Part shown: positions 22,173-34,279 of the stretch, in pieces
Layout of the letters: every line of letters starts with the position of its first letter
Position numbering within the stretch: position 1 is the first letter of the stretch
From: Diplolepis rosae
Lineage: Eukaryota; Arthropoda; Insecta; Hymenoptera; Diplolepididae
DNA length: 64,000 nucleotides
Assembly: GCA_030998225.1 (NCBI GenBank)
Contig: JAPYXD010000680.1
Coordinates: 11,284,001-11,348,000, forward strand
Reading direction: 5' to 3'
The notes under the pieces: generated by a model
What the model was told of the DNA's origin: nothing
Seen by the model: only the letters and a program-made list of their open reading frames with translations
The model's database searches: none
Program-made: the position numbers and the translations under genes

Positions 22173-23672
22173 CTGGAAGTAAAGAGATAGAAATCCTATC
22201 ACTTTTAATCGCTTTCTATCTCTTAGATAGAAAGAGATAAAGAAAATGTATCCCTCGTCTATTCACATGTATCTCTTTCTATCCCTTGTCTGTTCACCTT
22301 TATCTCTTTCATCTCTTTGTCAATCCAAATCCACGTTTATCTCTTTTAATCCCGTTTTCTTTATCACAATCTATTCTTTGTCTATCCACTTATATTTGTT
22401 TCTATCTATTGTCTATCCACCTCTATTTATTTATATCTCTTTGTCAATACAGATTGATGCCTATCTCTTTTACCCCCATTTTCATTATCTCAGCCTAACC
22501 CTCATCTATCCACCTGTATCTATTTCTATCTTTTGTCTATCCACCGCTATCTCTGTCTGTCTCTTGTTTATCCAGATTTACATACATCTTTCTTCCAATC
22601 CAAATTCACGGATATATCTTTCAATGTTCTTCTCTTTATCACAATCTATCCCTCATCTATTTACCTCTATCACTTTCTATCTCTTGTATATATCTTTGGC
22701 AATCCAAGTTCGCGCATATTACTCACTATTCCGTTTTGTTTATCTAATTTTATCCTTTGTGTATCCATTTGTATCTGTTCCTATCCCTTCTCTATTTACC
22801 GCTATCTCTTTATATTTCTTTGTCAATCCAAATCCACGTCTACCTCTTTTAATCCCGTTTTATTTATCACAATCTATTCTTTGTGTATCCATTTATATTT
22901 ATTTCTATCTATTGTCTATCCACCTCTATTTATTTATATCTCTTTGTCAATAGAGATTGACGCCTATCTCTTTCAACCCCTTTTTCTTTATCTCAGCCTA
23001 ACCCTCACCTATCCACCTGTATCTATTTCTATCTTTTGTCTATCCACCGCTATCTCTTTCTATCTCTTGTTTATCCAGATTTACATACATCTTTTTTCCA
23101 ATCCAAATTTACGGCCATATCTTTCAATGTTCTTCTCTTTATCACAATCTATCCCTCATCTATTTACCTCTATCACTTTCTATCTCTTGTATATATCTTT
23201 GGCAATCCAGGTTCAAATTACTTTTATTTATCGAATAGAAAGGAGATAGAAAATGACATCGAAAATAGACAAGGTATAGACCGAAATAAAGAAAAGGGTA
23301 TTCAAAGATTGGATAGATGAAGAGATAGAAAAAGTTGGATGGGGATAGTCGAAGGATAGTTATACACGTTAGCGACAAATTTAGAATATTGGTTATGTAC
23401 AAAGTAATTTATTTATAAAATCGTTTAGTATATGTTAGAGGTATGAAAATTAACAAGTTTGTAAAGAAAAATCATAAATGGAATACAAAGTGATCTAAAC
23501 TTTTTTTACAAAGATAGAAAGAGATAAATATTGCCGGATAGAAATAAATAGTTATTCCTTGGCATGGTGGATATAATTTCGAAGATAGAAAGACATAGTA
23601 TTTTGAGGATGCAAATCGGCTACTTGGAAGAGATAAAAAGCTTCTATCTCTCTCTATCTGTTTACTTCCAGC
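22173..23672. mobile_element. CTGGAAGTAAA-ended element filled with TATCTCTTTC words
   Basis: Left end CTGGAAGTAAAGAGATAGA, right end the inverse TCTATCTGTTTACTTCCAG, flanked by TA on the left and CA on the right. The interior is one-strand-biased TATCTCTTTCTATCTCTT and CTATCCACC words. A tandem duplication with a period near 502 bp links 22321-22700 to 22823-23210. The long open frames here (up to 238 codons, Leu/Ser/Tyr-rich) exist because the word lacks stops and are not genes. Confidence 0.75.
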
Positions 23673-25465
23673 AGAGATAAGTCCTACTTCTAAATATTGA
23701 AAAATGTATCTGCATCCAAATAGTATCTTTAATTTTTAATGCGTTTCCCCCAAAATTCCGTTTTCAAAGCCGATGAGCAAGATTTCTCAAAAATCGCTTA
23801 GCTGATCAGTTTTGAACTTAGCAGTTTTTTAAATACAAAAATCAGTCCTCAATCAAAGAACTTTTTTCCATTAAAATTTTTGTTTTTTATTAGCAAAAAA
23901 CGAGCGAATTCTTGATAAAAATCTGCCTCGAGCCGGATTTGATATGGGATCTTCCGGTAAAGTGAGGACCTCGGTTCGAATCCGGGTTGAAGCACATTTT
24001 TCCTCGTTCTTCATTTATTTGTCTGTAAAACCCGCTAATGTCTCTATTTTAATATTATAAATCTCAGACGTTGAAGACGTTGCATAACGTCTTCAACAGT
24101 CATAAAACTTTTACTGAAAAGTATTTATTCATTTTTTCAAAAATGATGTGGAAATCCACTTGTTTTAGAATAATAAGTAGGAGAAACTCCTTAATGAGTA
24201 GACATCTAATTTTTAGAAGACAGAAAATGCTCTTAAAAATCTTGTAATTAGTTTAGAGAGAAAAAAAAGTCCGCTTTCCAAGTAGTTTGGTACTAAATAT
24301 TTAGGTGTGAAAAGTTCAATTAAAAAAGTGCATTAAGTTTCGAGAAAACAGAGGGGGAGATTTTCTCGCTCGAGGCGCACACATTCTAAACTTTGGACAC
24401 TAATTAAGGGCATGTAACAAGTGAGTCACGTGATCAAGAAAAGTGTATTAATTTCTTCCTCCAGGCTTTACATACGATAATAAATATTTTTGAATCAAGC
24501 TTCAAGATATGATAAAAGGAATATTTTGTTCTTAAGCTCGTCCCGGAAGATTAGCCAAAAATATTAATTAATGTGGGAACACATGCCGGAAAAGTAAAAT
24601 GCTTTCCTTGATCACGTGACTCTTTAGCTATTTTCCCCAAATAGAATTAAAACTTATATACCCAGAAAAAAAAAGTTTTGTATATTTTTTACAAGAATAA
24701 AAGCGAAGAAAGTTTTGTATAAAAAAGTCATTTAATTTCTATAAAAATAGTTGACTATTTTTTTACAGTTTTTTTCGATAAAAAATTAAAACAATGACAG
24801 CAAGGGAAAAAAGCACAAAAAATAGTTTTAACGCATATTAAAAGATGAAACGATATGTTTATGAAAAAAATTAGTGTGGGTCAAAATTATTTGTTAATTG
24901 GAATGAGTTTTATTTGGATACAAAACTTTTGATAAATTATGTTTTTTAGTGAAAATATAAAATGTTTTTTAACAAAAATTAAATTGAAGGATGCTTTTCT
25001 ACAGATTGCTGAAATGGAAAAACACAATTTTTACGTAATTGTGACATAATAGTTTTATGAAAATGTTGTTCCATAAGTGTCATAGTTACAGAACTAGATT
25101 CTTCGTGTATTTGTTCCATAAATGTTACATAACGAACAATTTATATGTTACATAACGTTCCTCGTTCTATAACTGCGACACCAGAAGACAGCATTATATC
25201 AGAACTGTTACGTATAACAATTACATAAAAATTCTGGCTGTTCGCTGGGAAGAATATTAAAAAAAATTATGAAATGCCAAACGACTAATAATAAACGAAC
25301 AATGTCTAAATAGATAGAAATTTTTTCAGAAACGTTTCCTTGCTTTTTTCAAAATACAATGCAATAAATTTATATACTATTTTTCTTGCTTGTACAAATT
25401 GTTATTTAGTTTGAGATTATGTCAATTGGTCAGCCCTAGTTAGACGTAATAAAGTAAATATATTA
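23673..25465. other. gap with repeat fragments
   Basis: Holds a tRNA-like T-arm and B box (ggttcgaatcc, 23971-23981) with no full cloverleaf; an inverted pair around gagtcacgtgatcaag (24424-24439) and cttgatcacgtgactc (24616-24631); and a possible element from CCCAGAAAAAAAAAG (24661) to CTGGG (about 25249) rich in acataacg words. No gene. Confidence 0.4.
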
Positions 25466-25708
25466 CTCTCTAAATCTGAATCAGTCAAATTTTCACTGAT
25501 TCATCAGTGAAAAATATTTTTCACTGTTAAATCAACTAATTTTCACTGATTCATCAGTGAAAAAAATATTTTTCACTGTCAAATCAGTCAATTTTCACTG
25601 AAATAATCAGTGAAATTTGACTGATTTTCAGTAACCTCTTTTTAGCTATTTGAATCAGTCAAATTTCACTGATAATCAGTAGATTTTGACTGATTAAAAT
25701 TTAGAGAG
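25466..25708. mobile_element. AATCAGTGAAA-type element, copy 3
   Basis: CTCTCTAAATCTGAATCAGT to AATTTAGAGAG, TA on both sides (25464-25465, 25709-25710). 243 bp. Relative to copies 1 and 2 the core runs in the opposite orientation (TAACCTCTTTTTAGCTATTT). Confidence 0.88.
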
Positions 25709-25844
25709 TACCATATATTACTATAAATAAATGAATAAATATATTAATTTTCCATTAGTAAAATCATAACTTTGTACAAAACATATGTAAACAGAAAAGT
25801 AAAGGTCTGTTTGACACAAACAATTTATTATACTAAAAAAAATG

Positions 25845-26165
25845 TTTAAATCGAAAAAATCTGTGTATTTCTATGGGGTCAAAAAACGTTTTTTTAATTG
25901 AAATAAATTTCTTAATTGTCTTAATTTTTCTAAATTAGAAAAATCTTCAGCGTGTTTTAAAAATGATTCATGAATTAAAAATTTTTTTTTTTTAAATCAC
26001 TCTAATCGTCCCAATCTGATATATTTTTAAATCAAACAAATCATTTCAACAAAGAATTTGTTTCACTTTAATTTATCATTATTTAAAATCAAACATTTTT
26101 TTCCCTAAAATAAACAAATTTTTTTTTTAGTTAATAAAAGGAAGATAAACAAGTGATTTTACAAT
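25845..26165. repeat. dispersed repeat related to 38030-38340
   Basis: Shared blocks in the same order and orientation: AATCTGTGTATTTCTAT, GGGGTCAAAAAACGTTTTT, GTGTTTTAAAAATGA, CAACAAAGAATTTGTT, AAACAAATTTTTTTTT. Much diverged. Full of AAATTTCTT-type words; ends not clear. Confidence 0.55.
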
Positions 26166-27991
26166 TTAAACAAAAGGTCTTTTTGAGTTTACTATTTATT
26201 ATTTAAATAATCCTACAGAGTGCAATGGTAATTTCCAACGTCACGTGGTCCGCTGAATCCATGGCCTTAAATTTATTCATTTATTTTTTATTTACGTAAC
26301 TTTTTCTTATCTATTTTGTAAAATTTGTTTAAAACTGCATTCCTTCATAAATTTTTAGACCAAAATTGGAAATCAAGAAAGGTTTTAATGAAAAATGTAA
26401 ATTAAACTTACTTCCTATTGAGAAGCACATGTGAAAAAATACAGTTGGCCCCAGGTGATGTGGTTCGTTCAGCGATCTTCAGGGTTGTGATGCAGAGAAA
26501 TACCGAGGGGTTGTATCATGGGGAAATGATTTATGACCATGGGTACCAGGTAGGGCGCCATTCAATGCTGGATCCAGCCTTCATTCTGTTCTCCTGCCTT
26601 CAGCTACTATTACTTCGACTAGCGTTTCTCACTCGCAATGTCAATGTTTTCAGTTGGCTTATTTTCACGATGCGCGATAGCCGAATATTTTCTCCAACTG
26701 AGAGCAATTCGCGATGCGCGATAACGTCTTTGCCATTTCAAAAATGTATGGTACCCAATGCTTACTGGCATTGCATTTGTGGCGGAAAAATGTACGCTTG
26801 ATAAATTTCAACATCTGAAGTCAGAACGGTTTTCCTTTTAAGGTAATGACTTTCAGCAGTTATATAAATTTGCATTCTGTAAATTTTTTTTTCAAATTTT
26901 CAAATAAATTTTAATCGTGTGAAAACATGAAGTAAATAATTATTTTAAATATTTATTCATCCATTTATTCATGAACAAAACTTTATTTTGACAGTTTTAT
27001 AAAAATCAGCTATCAATGTTCATAAAATACTTAAAATTTACATGTGCAAAAAAATTAATTTATATCCTGATAATAAATAATTTATCAAGACAAATATTTA
27101 AATCTAAGAAGTCTAATTAAATTAGAGTTAAAAATTGAAATCAGGCAGCGGAATATTGTTAAAGGATTGTTTGAAAAAATAAAGGAAATTATAAAAACAT
27201 TTAAAATTAATTACAATTTAATGATTTTTTATATAAATAAATCAAATTTGAATATTTTGAGAAAAAATTTACATTTCAATACATAAAAATGTTATAAGAT
27301 TCATTAATACTCTAACATTTTTGTAATTTGTTGTATTTTGCTGAAAAAATGCATTTTTACAAGTTTTAAGAAACTTTTCAATGGTGAAAAGACTACGTGA
27401 AAAAAACAGATATTAATTTTTGCGGGAATTGATAAGGTTTTTGGTTCCATCTAAAAATGCATTGAATCAGTGAGAATGACCCTAAAAAAATTGGATTAGT
27501 TTTGTATTTGAGCTGCTAAATTGTGATCAGATATAAAAAACAAAAAAAATTTCTATTTTATATCACTATTTTACTGAAATTTATACCTAATAATTTAAAT
27601 AAATTCCTCTTTTTCAAATTACGTATACAAATTTTCCAAATGATTTTATGTTTCTTAATCGAAAATTGGAAAATTTGCCCTAACAACATCAATTTACCTT
27701 TTTTAGATTTTTTGGCAATTTGTATTACAACTAAAAACTAAAACAACTAAAACTTATATTTATTAAGTTTGACACCATATTAATCATCATATAAAATTCA
27801 AAGTGTCGAAGATCATTAAAAAAAAAATAATAAAACCCTTGATGTTCCAAATTTATGAACACATGCGTCGTAAATTCAATTTGGTGTAGTCACATGCTTT
27901 AGAAAATGCAGTCTGACATACATTTGGAAAATAGAATTTATATCTTAATTAATCTCCGTAGCCTGAAAATAATTCATCAAAAATTCATTAA
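26166..27991. other. AT-rich gap; a 127-codon frame of unknown meaning
   Basis: At 26418-26801 (plus) an open frame of 127 codons has a mixed composition unlike its flanks but no motif that I recognise; it may be chance or a worn exon. At 26219-26275 a fragment with ACGTCACGTGGTCCGCT resembles 60385-60420. The remainder is AT-rich. Confidence 0.3.
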
Positions 27992-28559
27992 AGTTCTCAT
28001 ACACATTTCAGTCACAAAATAATTTTTTTTCAAGTTCCTAAAAAGTTATGACCAAAAAAAGAAAATATTTTCTGTGATTTTAGGAATTGAAATGATATCA
28101 ATCGTGTCATATCAAAGTAAAAACATTATTTTTTATGGAAGAATTTAAAACTTACGACAAATAATACTTTTAATAATGTTTTTTGTAATAGAATTTTTCC
28201 CTGCTATCACTTTTTACCAATTTTTTAAAAATGATTGTATTTCCATAAGTCATGGTTTATTTTTTCATGTAAAATATTCTTCATAAAGAATTAATTTTTT
28301 AAACAGAAATTTTTCCCCGAAAAAATAAGCCATGATTCATGGAAATCCAATCATTTTTATAAAATTGGTAAGAAGCGATAGTAAGGAAAAATTCTATTAA
28401 AAAAAAACATTATTGAAAGTATTATTTTTTGTAAGTTTTAAATTTTTGCACAAAAAATAATGTTTTTACTTTCATAAAACACAACTGATAATATCATTTC
28501 AAGTCTTAAAATCATAGAAAAACTTCTTTTCCAGATTCGCTTTTAACAGAACAACTACC
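27992..28559. mobile_element. diverged palindromic TTAA element of the GGTAGTTCATCC family
   Basis: Inverted arms meet near 28280 (agtcatggttt against gattcatggaaatcc). The right end AACAACTACC precedes TTAA 28560-28563; the left end at TTAA 27988-27991 is degenerate. Interior phrases CTATCACTTTTTACCAATTT and AAATTGGTAAGAAGCGATAG recur in other copies. Confidence 0.55.
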
Positions 28560-28563
28560 TTAA

Positions 28564-29203
28564 GAAACAAGAATGCAGAAAAAAATCATAAAGGTCAGAG
28601 ATAGGCAAGTTTTTCACATTTCATGTAATATTACAAGACATATCGTGAGTGAAAGTATTTTAATTTAAAATCTCCCTGACCTAATGACAATATGAGTTGA
28701 ATAAAGAGAGAGAGCGAGAGAAAAAGACGTCGTGGAATGAGGAAAAGGAAAAATGAAAAACACTAGAGAAAAGAGATGAAAGATGAAGGAGATGGAAAAA
28801 TGTCTGAAAACCAAGAAGCGACAATAAAGAATCAGGAGACCTGAGATATCGCAACTATATATATGATGCATAGTATATAGAACTATATATGTATATGAGA
28901 TTTTGAGCTGCTCTCAGTATAAAAAGAAGCATAGTGTTATCTCTAAAGAGGAAAACGACTAAGATATGTGTAGCAAGATTGTAAAATGTCGGATAACAAA
29001 GAGCTCACGTACATGTCGACTGCCTTGGACATTTTATATTAGCAGGATTCTTGTAACTCGAATGTAGCATTTATGTCAAGTAGTTTTGAAGTTGTCTTCA
29101 GTGAAGTGGCTGTTAGTCGAACACAATTACTAAAAATAACTAAACAAGAAAAACATTTTACATTCCCAGTAATTTTTGACTCAATTTTTTACAAGAAAAA
29201 AGT
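28564..29203. other. gap with a purine-rich microsatellite
   Basis: A gagagagagcgagag run near 28705 and a long AG-rich tract. No gene or terminal repeats seen. Confidence 0.4.
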
Positions 29204-29359
29204 CTACTCTTTTAATTTTTATCATTAGTTCTTTACTAATTTGAAACAGTGACTGACTTCTTGCTTTTCAATCAGTCAAAAGCCATTGATTTTGTGAAGC
29301 AAGAAGACAGTCACTGATTGGAATAATTAATAATTCGAATTAATTAAAATTTAGAGAGT
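29204..29359. repeat. degenerate AATCAGTGAAA-type element
   Basis: The right end AATTTAGAGAG with TA is intact; the left end is only ctactctttt. Inside is a near-palindrome, gtgactgacttcttgctt against aagcaagaagacagtcac. Confidence 0.55.
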
Positions 29360-30023
29360 ACAGCTAGAATAATGTCACTGATTCAAATTAATGAAAAAAC
29401 TATGGATTTCAAAGTCTGTGTGTCTATATGTTGGGAAGTAAAAGCACGGTTAATACTGTAAGTTCAACAAATATTTCAATAGAGACTGCTGATTACACAG
29501 GCCCACAAAAAAAATTTTTTTTCTGAGCCGTGGATTCCAGTATGATATTCCTATGTATTTTTTCCTGCTGAAACCGAATCCGCAACCCGTTGAACCCCTA
29601 CACGTCAGGATTTTGACATAACCTCAAGAAACACCAAAAAATTCACTGGAAGCAATAACATCATCTACTTCATGCTACTTTCAACCCCCTTTCTCCGAAT
29701 TAGTAATTTCGTAGCCCCATAATCCCCTAACCTCGAAATATCATTACTGCATAACCTCAAAACCTAACCTAACCTGACCTTTTCGAGTAGAAAAATCTAG
29801 TTTAGGAGAACAGAATAAATTTTTGAGTTTATTGTGGAACATAGTTGGAGGTAAGTGACGCTATAAGCCTAAAATCCCCTTACACCATAACCTCAAAATC
29901 CCGTTACTCCGTAACCCTATATATTATAACCTCTCGACTCCATCATCCTTTTCTGTGGAGAAGTTTGGTTCTTGAAATCATAAGAGTTTTGTGAGTATTT
30001 CTTGTAGGATCCGTCCAGGTATA

Positions 30024-30567
30024 CTACTGTGATCAAATTGAAAGGTGAATTTTGTTATAAAATGAAAAATCTTTATTTATTTATCCAAATCAATTTCATC
30101 CCCTTCCGATATAATCCACTTATGCCAACGTTTTTTCCAATCGTCGAAACACTTGTTAAATTCGATTTCCGGAATTGCCTTCAGAGTCTTCAGCGATTCG
30201 GTTTTTATCTCCTCAATCGAGTCAAAACGGTGTCCCCGGAGTGGTCTCTTGAGTTTGCTGAACAACCAGAAGTCACACGGAGCTAAGCCAGGTGAATACG
30301 GTGGTTGCGGAACGATATTTGTTGAAGTTTTGACGAAATGATCGCGTAAAACCAGTGCCGTGTGTGATGGTGCATTATCATGCCAAGACTTGTTGTCCCG
30401 TAAATCCGGCCTTTTTCTGTGAACAGCTTCACACTAATAAATATTTTGATGTGAAATTTGGCACAGATGTCACTAACAGTACTACCAACTTATGGGAAAA
30501 AAATTTCAGCTTCGAAAATTCCGGGAAGTTTAAATTTAAAATTCACCTTTCAATTTGATCACAGTAG
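30024..30567 (-). mobile_element. internally deleted mariner, complete ends
   Basis: TIRs CTACTGTGATCAAATTGAAA and its inverse, about 30 bp each, with TA on both sides (30022-30023, 30568-30569). At 544 bp it is well below the 1.3 kb of an intact mariner. It lies within the CACAG-ended element and so inserted later. Confidence 0.88.
30077..30436 (-). pseudogene. mariner transposase, C-terminal part
   Basis: After a TAG near 30434, one frame runs uninterrupted to TAA at 30077. It reads KRPDLRDNKSWHDNAPSHT (second catalytic Asp), then PPYSPGLAPCDFWLF, then LKRPLRGHRFDSIEEI and CFDDWKKRWHKW. From the HDN Asp to the Asp of PCDF there are 34 residues, the mariner D34D spacing. PDL is changed to PGL, a non-catalytic position. 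A few residues before HDN seem missing. The N-terminal half is deleted. It differs in sequence from the relic at 1-795. Confidence 0.88.
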
Positions 30568-31148
30568 TATATATCCCTAAGCCTCAGAAAACCACAGAAT
30601 TCTTTATAGTATTTGTTTATTGTTGAGTTTTTCAAATTAGTCTAAACGCGTGCTGGCCGGTTAAAACATATTAACGTTTTTATTGACTCTTCCGAAGCCT
30701 CTTGTCTTCGAAAGATCTGTGCAGCGGGTTCCGTCTCCGCTTCTTGCCACTGTCAACACTCTGTCTTTTAAGCATTCAACAGAAGTCTGCCATCATATTC
30801 CGATTCCATCTACCTTGGTAACGTCTTTATTTATTCTGTTTTCATAGACTAGATTCTTCTACTTAAAGAGGTTAGGTTAGGTTTTGAGGTTATGCAGTAA
30901 TGGTATTTCGAGGTTAGGGGATTATCGGGCTACGAAATTACTAATTCGGAGAAAGGGGGTTGAAAATAGCATAAAGTAGATGATATTATTGCTTCCAGTG
31001 AATTTTTTGGTGTTTTTTGAGGTTATGTCAAAATCCTGATGTGTAGGGGTTCAAGGGGTTGCGGATTCGGTTTCAGCGGGAAAAACTACACAGGAGTATC
31101 ATACTGGAATCCACGGCTCAGAAAAAAAGTTTTTTTTGTGGGCCTGTG

Positions 31149-32816
31149 TTATCTGTTAAAAGAAGACTCTCAATTTTAATCGATATAGTTTAGTTCAACA
31201 ACCTAATTGAATAGATAAAAGAAAGTAACTGACTAAAATTAGTGAAAAAAACTACTCAATGGAATTAAACATCACATAATTGTGTAGTAAATTTCAATTT
31301 TGGAAATACGTTTTGATTCTGTGAATTTAATAGATGTTGCTTGAAAATTGTTTTGAAATATCTGTAAAATCCATAGATTCGAATCAGTCAAAATTTGACC
31401 AAATGGAATTAATGAAACATTTTTGGTTGTCGAATTGGTAAGTCTTAACTAGAAACCAGTAAAATATAACTGATTGGATAGCCAAAAATGAGGAACTGAT
31501 ATCAGTCTAGTCAAAAATTGATTGATTTAGATTAAGAGCGTCAAGAATGCATCATTTTTTAACAAATGTATTGTAGTTATTACCAACAGATTTTTTCATT
31601 GCTACCTTAATTTTAAATCACAGGAGAGTTCCCTACTGCTTAGAATGGCTTTCAATTTTTTTTTATTCAGATTTAGGGAGCAATCGTCTATTTTCAAACA
31701 CAGAGTTTGTAAGTTTGAAACCTACTAAAGATTTCTAGTATAATTTTGGAACTATAGAGTTTAAAGCCAACATCTTTTATGCCTTTAAAGTTTATAAATA
31801 TTTAATAATGGATGCATTATGTTTTGAAAGTATTTACCGACTCATAAGTTTGTATCTCCAAAAGCTTATATTAGAAGTTATCAACTCTGGAAACTTAATT
31901 ACAAGTTAATAGGTTTGATGTTTTAACTTTCGTATTTAAAATTTCAGTCAACAGAATTGACAACAGTTAAATTTCAGAAAACATATTCAGGAACTATTTT
32001 CGATAAAATTTTACTATTGAATTTGTTGTATTTATTAAAATTGACATCAGTTTATAATAATATATATATAAAATAATATAAAATAAATTTCTATTCATCT
32101 ACGCCGAAGATTCTTTCTGTTTAAAAAAGGAGGAAAGAAAACCAAACTGTAAGTTTAACGCACTTTAGAAAATTTTTATGAAAATAGGGAACACAAAATG
32201 AAAAATGGGAGACATTCTATGATCCCTAATACCTGTGTTACAATTTTAGGAAAAACTGTCACGAATCAATTTGAAAAAGCGATTGGAGTCAATGACCAGA
32301 GAGAAGTCATTTTCACCAAATCTCTGAACAGGAAGAAAATCGCAGTAACTAGGATACAGAAAAAGAGAGGAGAAGAGGCAAAAAAGAGAGTGGAAAAGAG
32401 ATAAAAGTACAGAGTCAAGGCAGCAGCAGCTACCCTAAACTATCATCAATCATCAAGAGCGAGACAATCGAATAGAGCACCCAACCGGCGAACAGCTGTC
32501 GCTTCAATCCTCTCAAACAAACCCAAGTTACACGTTGCCACTGTATACTAACAAAACTTCAAATAACAAATCATGATTCAGTCACTGATATCAAAATTTG
32601 ATCAGTAAATCTTACAAAAAAACAAATTTTTCATTCAATTTCAAAAGTATTTTAATGAACACTGAAAGGTCTTTACCAAATCTTTGTATAATATAGAGAT
32701 ACGATTTTTGAAAAAAAAAATTCCAGAATCAGCCGAAGTTTATCTCATTATCTTTTATCTAAAATGGTGCGAAAATGTTAATTCAAGACAACAAAATTAT
32801 TTTTTGGTTCACTGTA
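31149..32816. other. gap, one worn AATCAGT element, no gene
   Basis: At about 31371-31540 a worn AATCAGT-word element (gattcgaatcagtcaaaa to gatttagattaagag). A pocket at 32405-32540 is less AT-rich, with no frame recognised. (TA)n near 32060. Confidence 0.4.
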
Positions 32817-32993
32817 TACCGAAAGTTAGCCTTGTCAGTATCGTTTTGCGTGCGGAAAGTTAATTTTCCCGCACTAGTGCGGGAAAATTTCAAGTGTGCG
32901 GAAAATTATAACAAACTTAAAATTTTACTGCACCAATGCAGGAAAATCAACTTTCCGTACAAAAAACGATACCGACTCGGCTAATTTTCGGTA
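32817..32993. mobile_element. 177 bp palindromic element, TACCGAAAGTTAGC tips
   Basis: The arms span nearly the whole element: GTATCGTTTT and GCGGAAAGTTAATTTTCC on the left, inverse on the right, around a CCCGCACTAGTGCGGG centre. TA is duplicated on both sides (32815-32816, 32994-32995). Confidence 0.75.
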
Positions 32994-33156
32994 TACAGCA
33001 AACAAAAAACGCTAGAAAGGTTATTGAGTGGAGAAAAAAATCAAATTTCGAAATTATTTCAGACATTTAAAGGGCGATGGGTAATCTGAAAATAGAGATT
33101 TTCAAGAATATTTTGAATTGTACAGTAACGTACATACGTAACACGCTTGATAAATA

Positions 33157-33328
33157 CCAAAGTGCGAATTTCCGAAGTTAATAATACGGCACAATATTGG
33201 GCCAGAATTGGCCACTAAACGTATACCGGAGTTATTATTCCAGCAACGGCTTGATATTGGCAATTGATCTTCGGCAAATCTTTGGCGATACTGGGCCAGT
33301 GTTGGGCCGTATCTAACTTCGCACTTGG
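33157..33328. mobile_element. 172 bp palindromic element, CCAAAGTGCGAA tips
   Basis: Left CCAAAGTGCGAATTTCCGAA, right AACTTCGCACTTGG. The inner words TATTGGGCCAG and TGTTGGGCCGTAT recur in both orientations. TA precedes the left end; the right flank is ata. The 86-codon minus frame is spurious. Confidence 0.6.
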
Positions 33329-33334
33329 ATATCC

Positions 33335-33442
33335 TTAAGGGGGTCATTCCGTGTGATGGCAATTTTTTTTCGTTTTCTTTGGAATATTCTTTATATTTGG
33401 ATGCAATTTATGCAACGAAAAAAAACGCGATGACCCCCTTAA
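33335..33442. mobile_element. minimal TTAA element (100 bp), GGGGGTCAT tips
   Basis: TTAA 33335-33338, GGGGGTCATTCCGTGTG, a 100 bp body, CGATGACCCCC, TTAA 33439-33442. The tip resembles the left end at about 63639 (GGTCATCCCGTGTAACTGG). The right TTAA is followed by GGCCATGGATCAATCAGATC, the end of another TTAA-type repeat seen also near 57209 and 59230. Confidence 0.7.
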
Positions 33443-33828
33443 GGCCATGGATCAATCAGATCACGTGACCAAATTCCTGTAAAAGTTCGTGTAGGATAAT
33501 TTTTTTATTTTACAAAATGTCTTCCTGGAAATTTGGAAAATACAAAAGAAGATAATAAAGAACATTTGTCAACTTCGCTTGAGTGAAAATTTTGCAAAAA
33601 ATTTTACACTTAACTGTAATTGTCGATAAGTTTTAGAATTGTTTTCAAAATTTTTAGGCAAAAAAAATCTATTTTTTGAACCAGTTACACAGGATTACTT
33701 CCTTAATAATACACGAAATGGTTATACAAAGTTTGGATTATACACATTTCTATTTGATTGGAATTGTTTAAAAATTCGAAAAACAATTATTATTACTATA
33801 GAAATTTTCTGTGAAAAAAGGAACGCTT

Positions 33829-33903
33829 CCACTCCGCTGGGTATCGAGCCCAGGACCTTTCGATTGCCGGTCGAATGCTCTATCATCTGAGCTACGGAGG
33901 TTC
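33829..33903 (-). pseudogene. tRNA-like sequence, anticodon GGC (Ala-like)
   Basis: On the minus strand: D arm GCTC-AGATGATA-GAGC; anticodon arm TTCGA-CCGGCAA-TCGAA; T arm CTGGG-CTCGATA-CCCAG; five pairs CTCCG/CGGAG in the acceptor. The loop has C instead of U at position 33 and C for T at 54, and the outer acceptor pairs fail. It looks like a tRNA-derived repeat or pseudogene. A second broken copy lies nearby. Confidence 0.55.
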
Positions 33904-34157
33904 CACACAACTTTCCTCACAGAATCTATTTACGCCTCAAGTGGCTACGGATAAACCGGGAACTATTTTATGATTTTTCTAAATCATTTCAGTCGATTAT
34001 GTCGATCATTAGAAGAGTGTATCACTATCAGTGACATCGGAACTCTACTATATCGACCTTACCAACCTATGATTTAGAATTAATTTAACGTTATTTAAAA
34101 CAAGATGGGATTTTTCAGTATAAATTGAAGAAATTTTCTGTGGAAAAAGGAACGCTT

Positions 34158-34216
34158 CCGCTCCGCTGGGTATCGAGCCCAGGACCTTTCGATTGCTGGT
34201 CGAATGCTCTATCATC
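34158..34216 (-). pseudogene. broken tRNA-like copy joined to an inverted segment
   Basis: Same sequence as the 3' two thirds of the tRNA-like unit at 33829-33903 with two substitutions. At tatcatc the match stops and the sequence becomes the inverse complement of 33971-34034 (34214-34279). Confidence 0.5.
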
Positions 34217-34279
34217 ACTGATAGTGATACACTCTTCTAATGATCGACATAATCGACTGAAATGATTTGGAAAAATCAG

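Larger units (their letters stand above)
29496..31148. mobile_element. CACAGGCCCAC-ended element with about 305 bp inverted repeats
   Basis: Left end CACAGGCCCACAAAAAAAA, right end the inverse TTTTTTTGTGGGCCTGTG; TTA lies directly outside each end, a possible 3 bp duplication. The arms (29496-29800, 30850-31148) match closely, including TAACCTCAAAACCTAACC. CAC termini with a 3 bp duplication suggest the CACTA/Chapaev group, but there is no transposase to confirm this. The middle is occupied by a mariner. Confidence 0.75.

Noticed and set aside
22246..23249. Open frames of 235 and 238 codons rich in Tyr, Leu, Ser
   Set aside because: They follow from the stop-poor TATCTCTTTC word and its 502 bp duplication; the same residues repeat throughout and there is no domain.
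23940..23995. Perfect B box ggttcgaatcc with a pairing T arm
   Set aside because: No matching acceptor or D arm upstream; at most a tRNA-derived relic, so not called as a gene.
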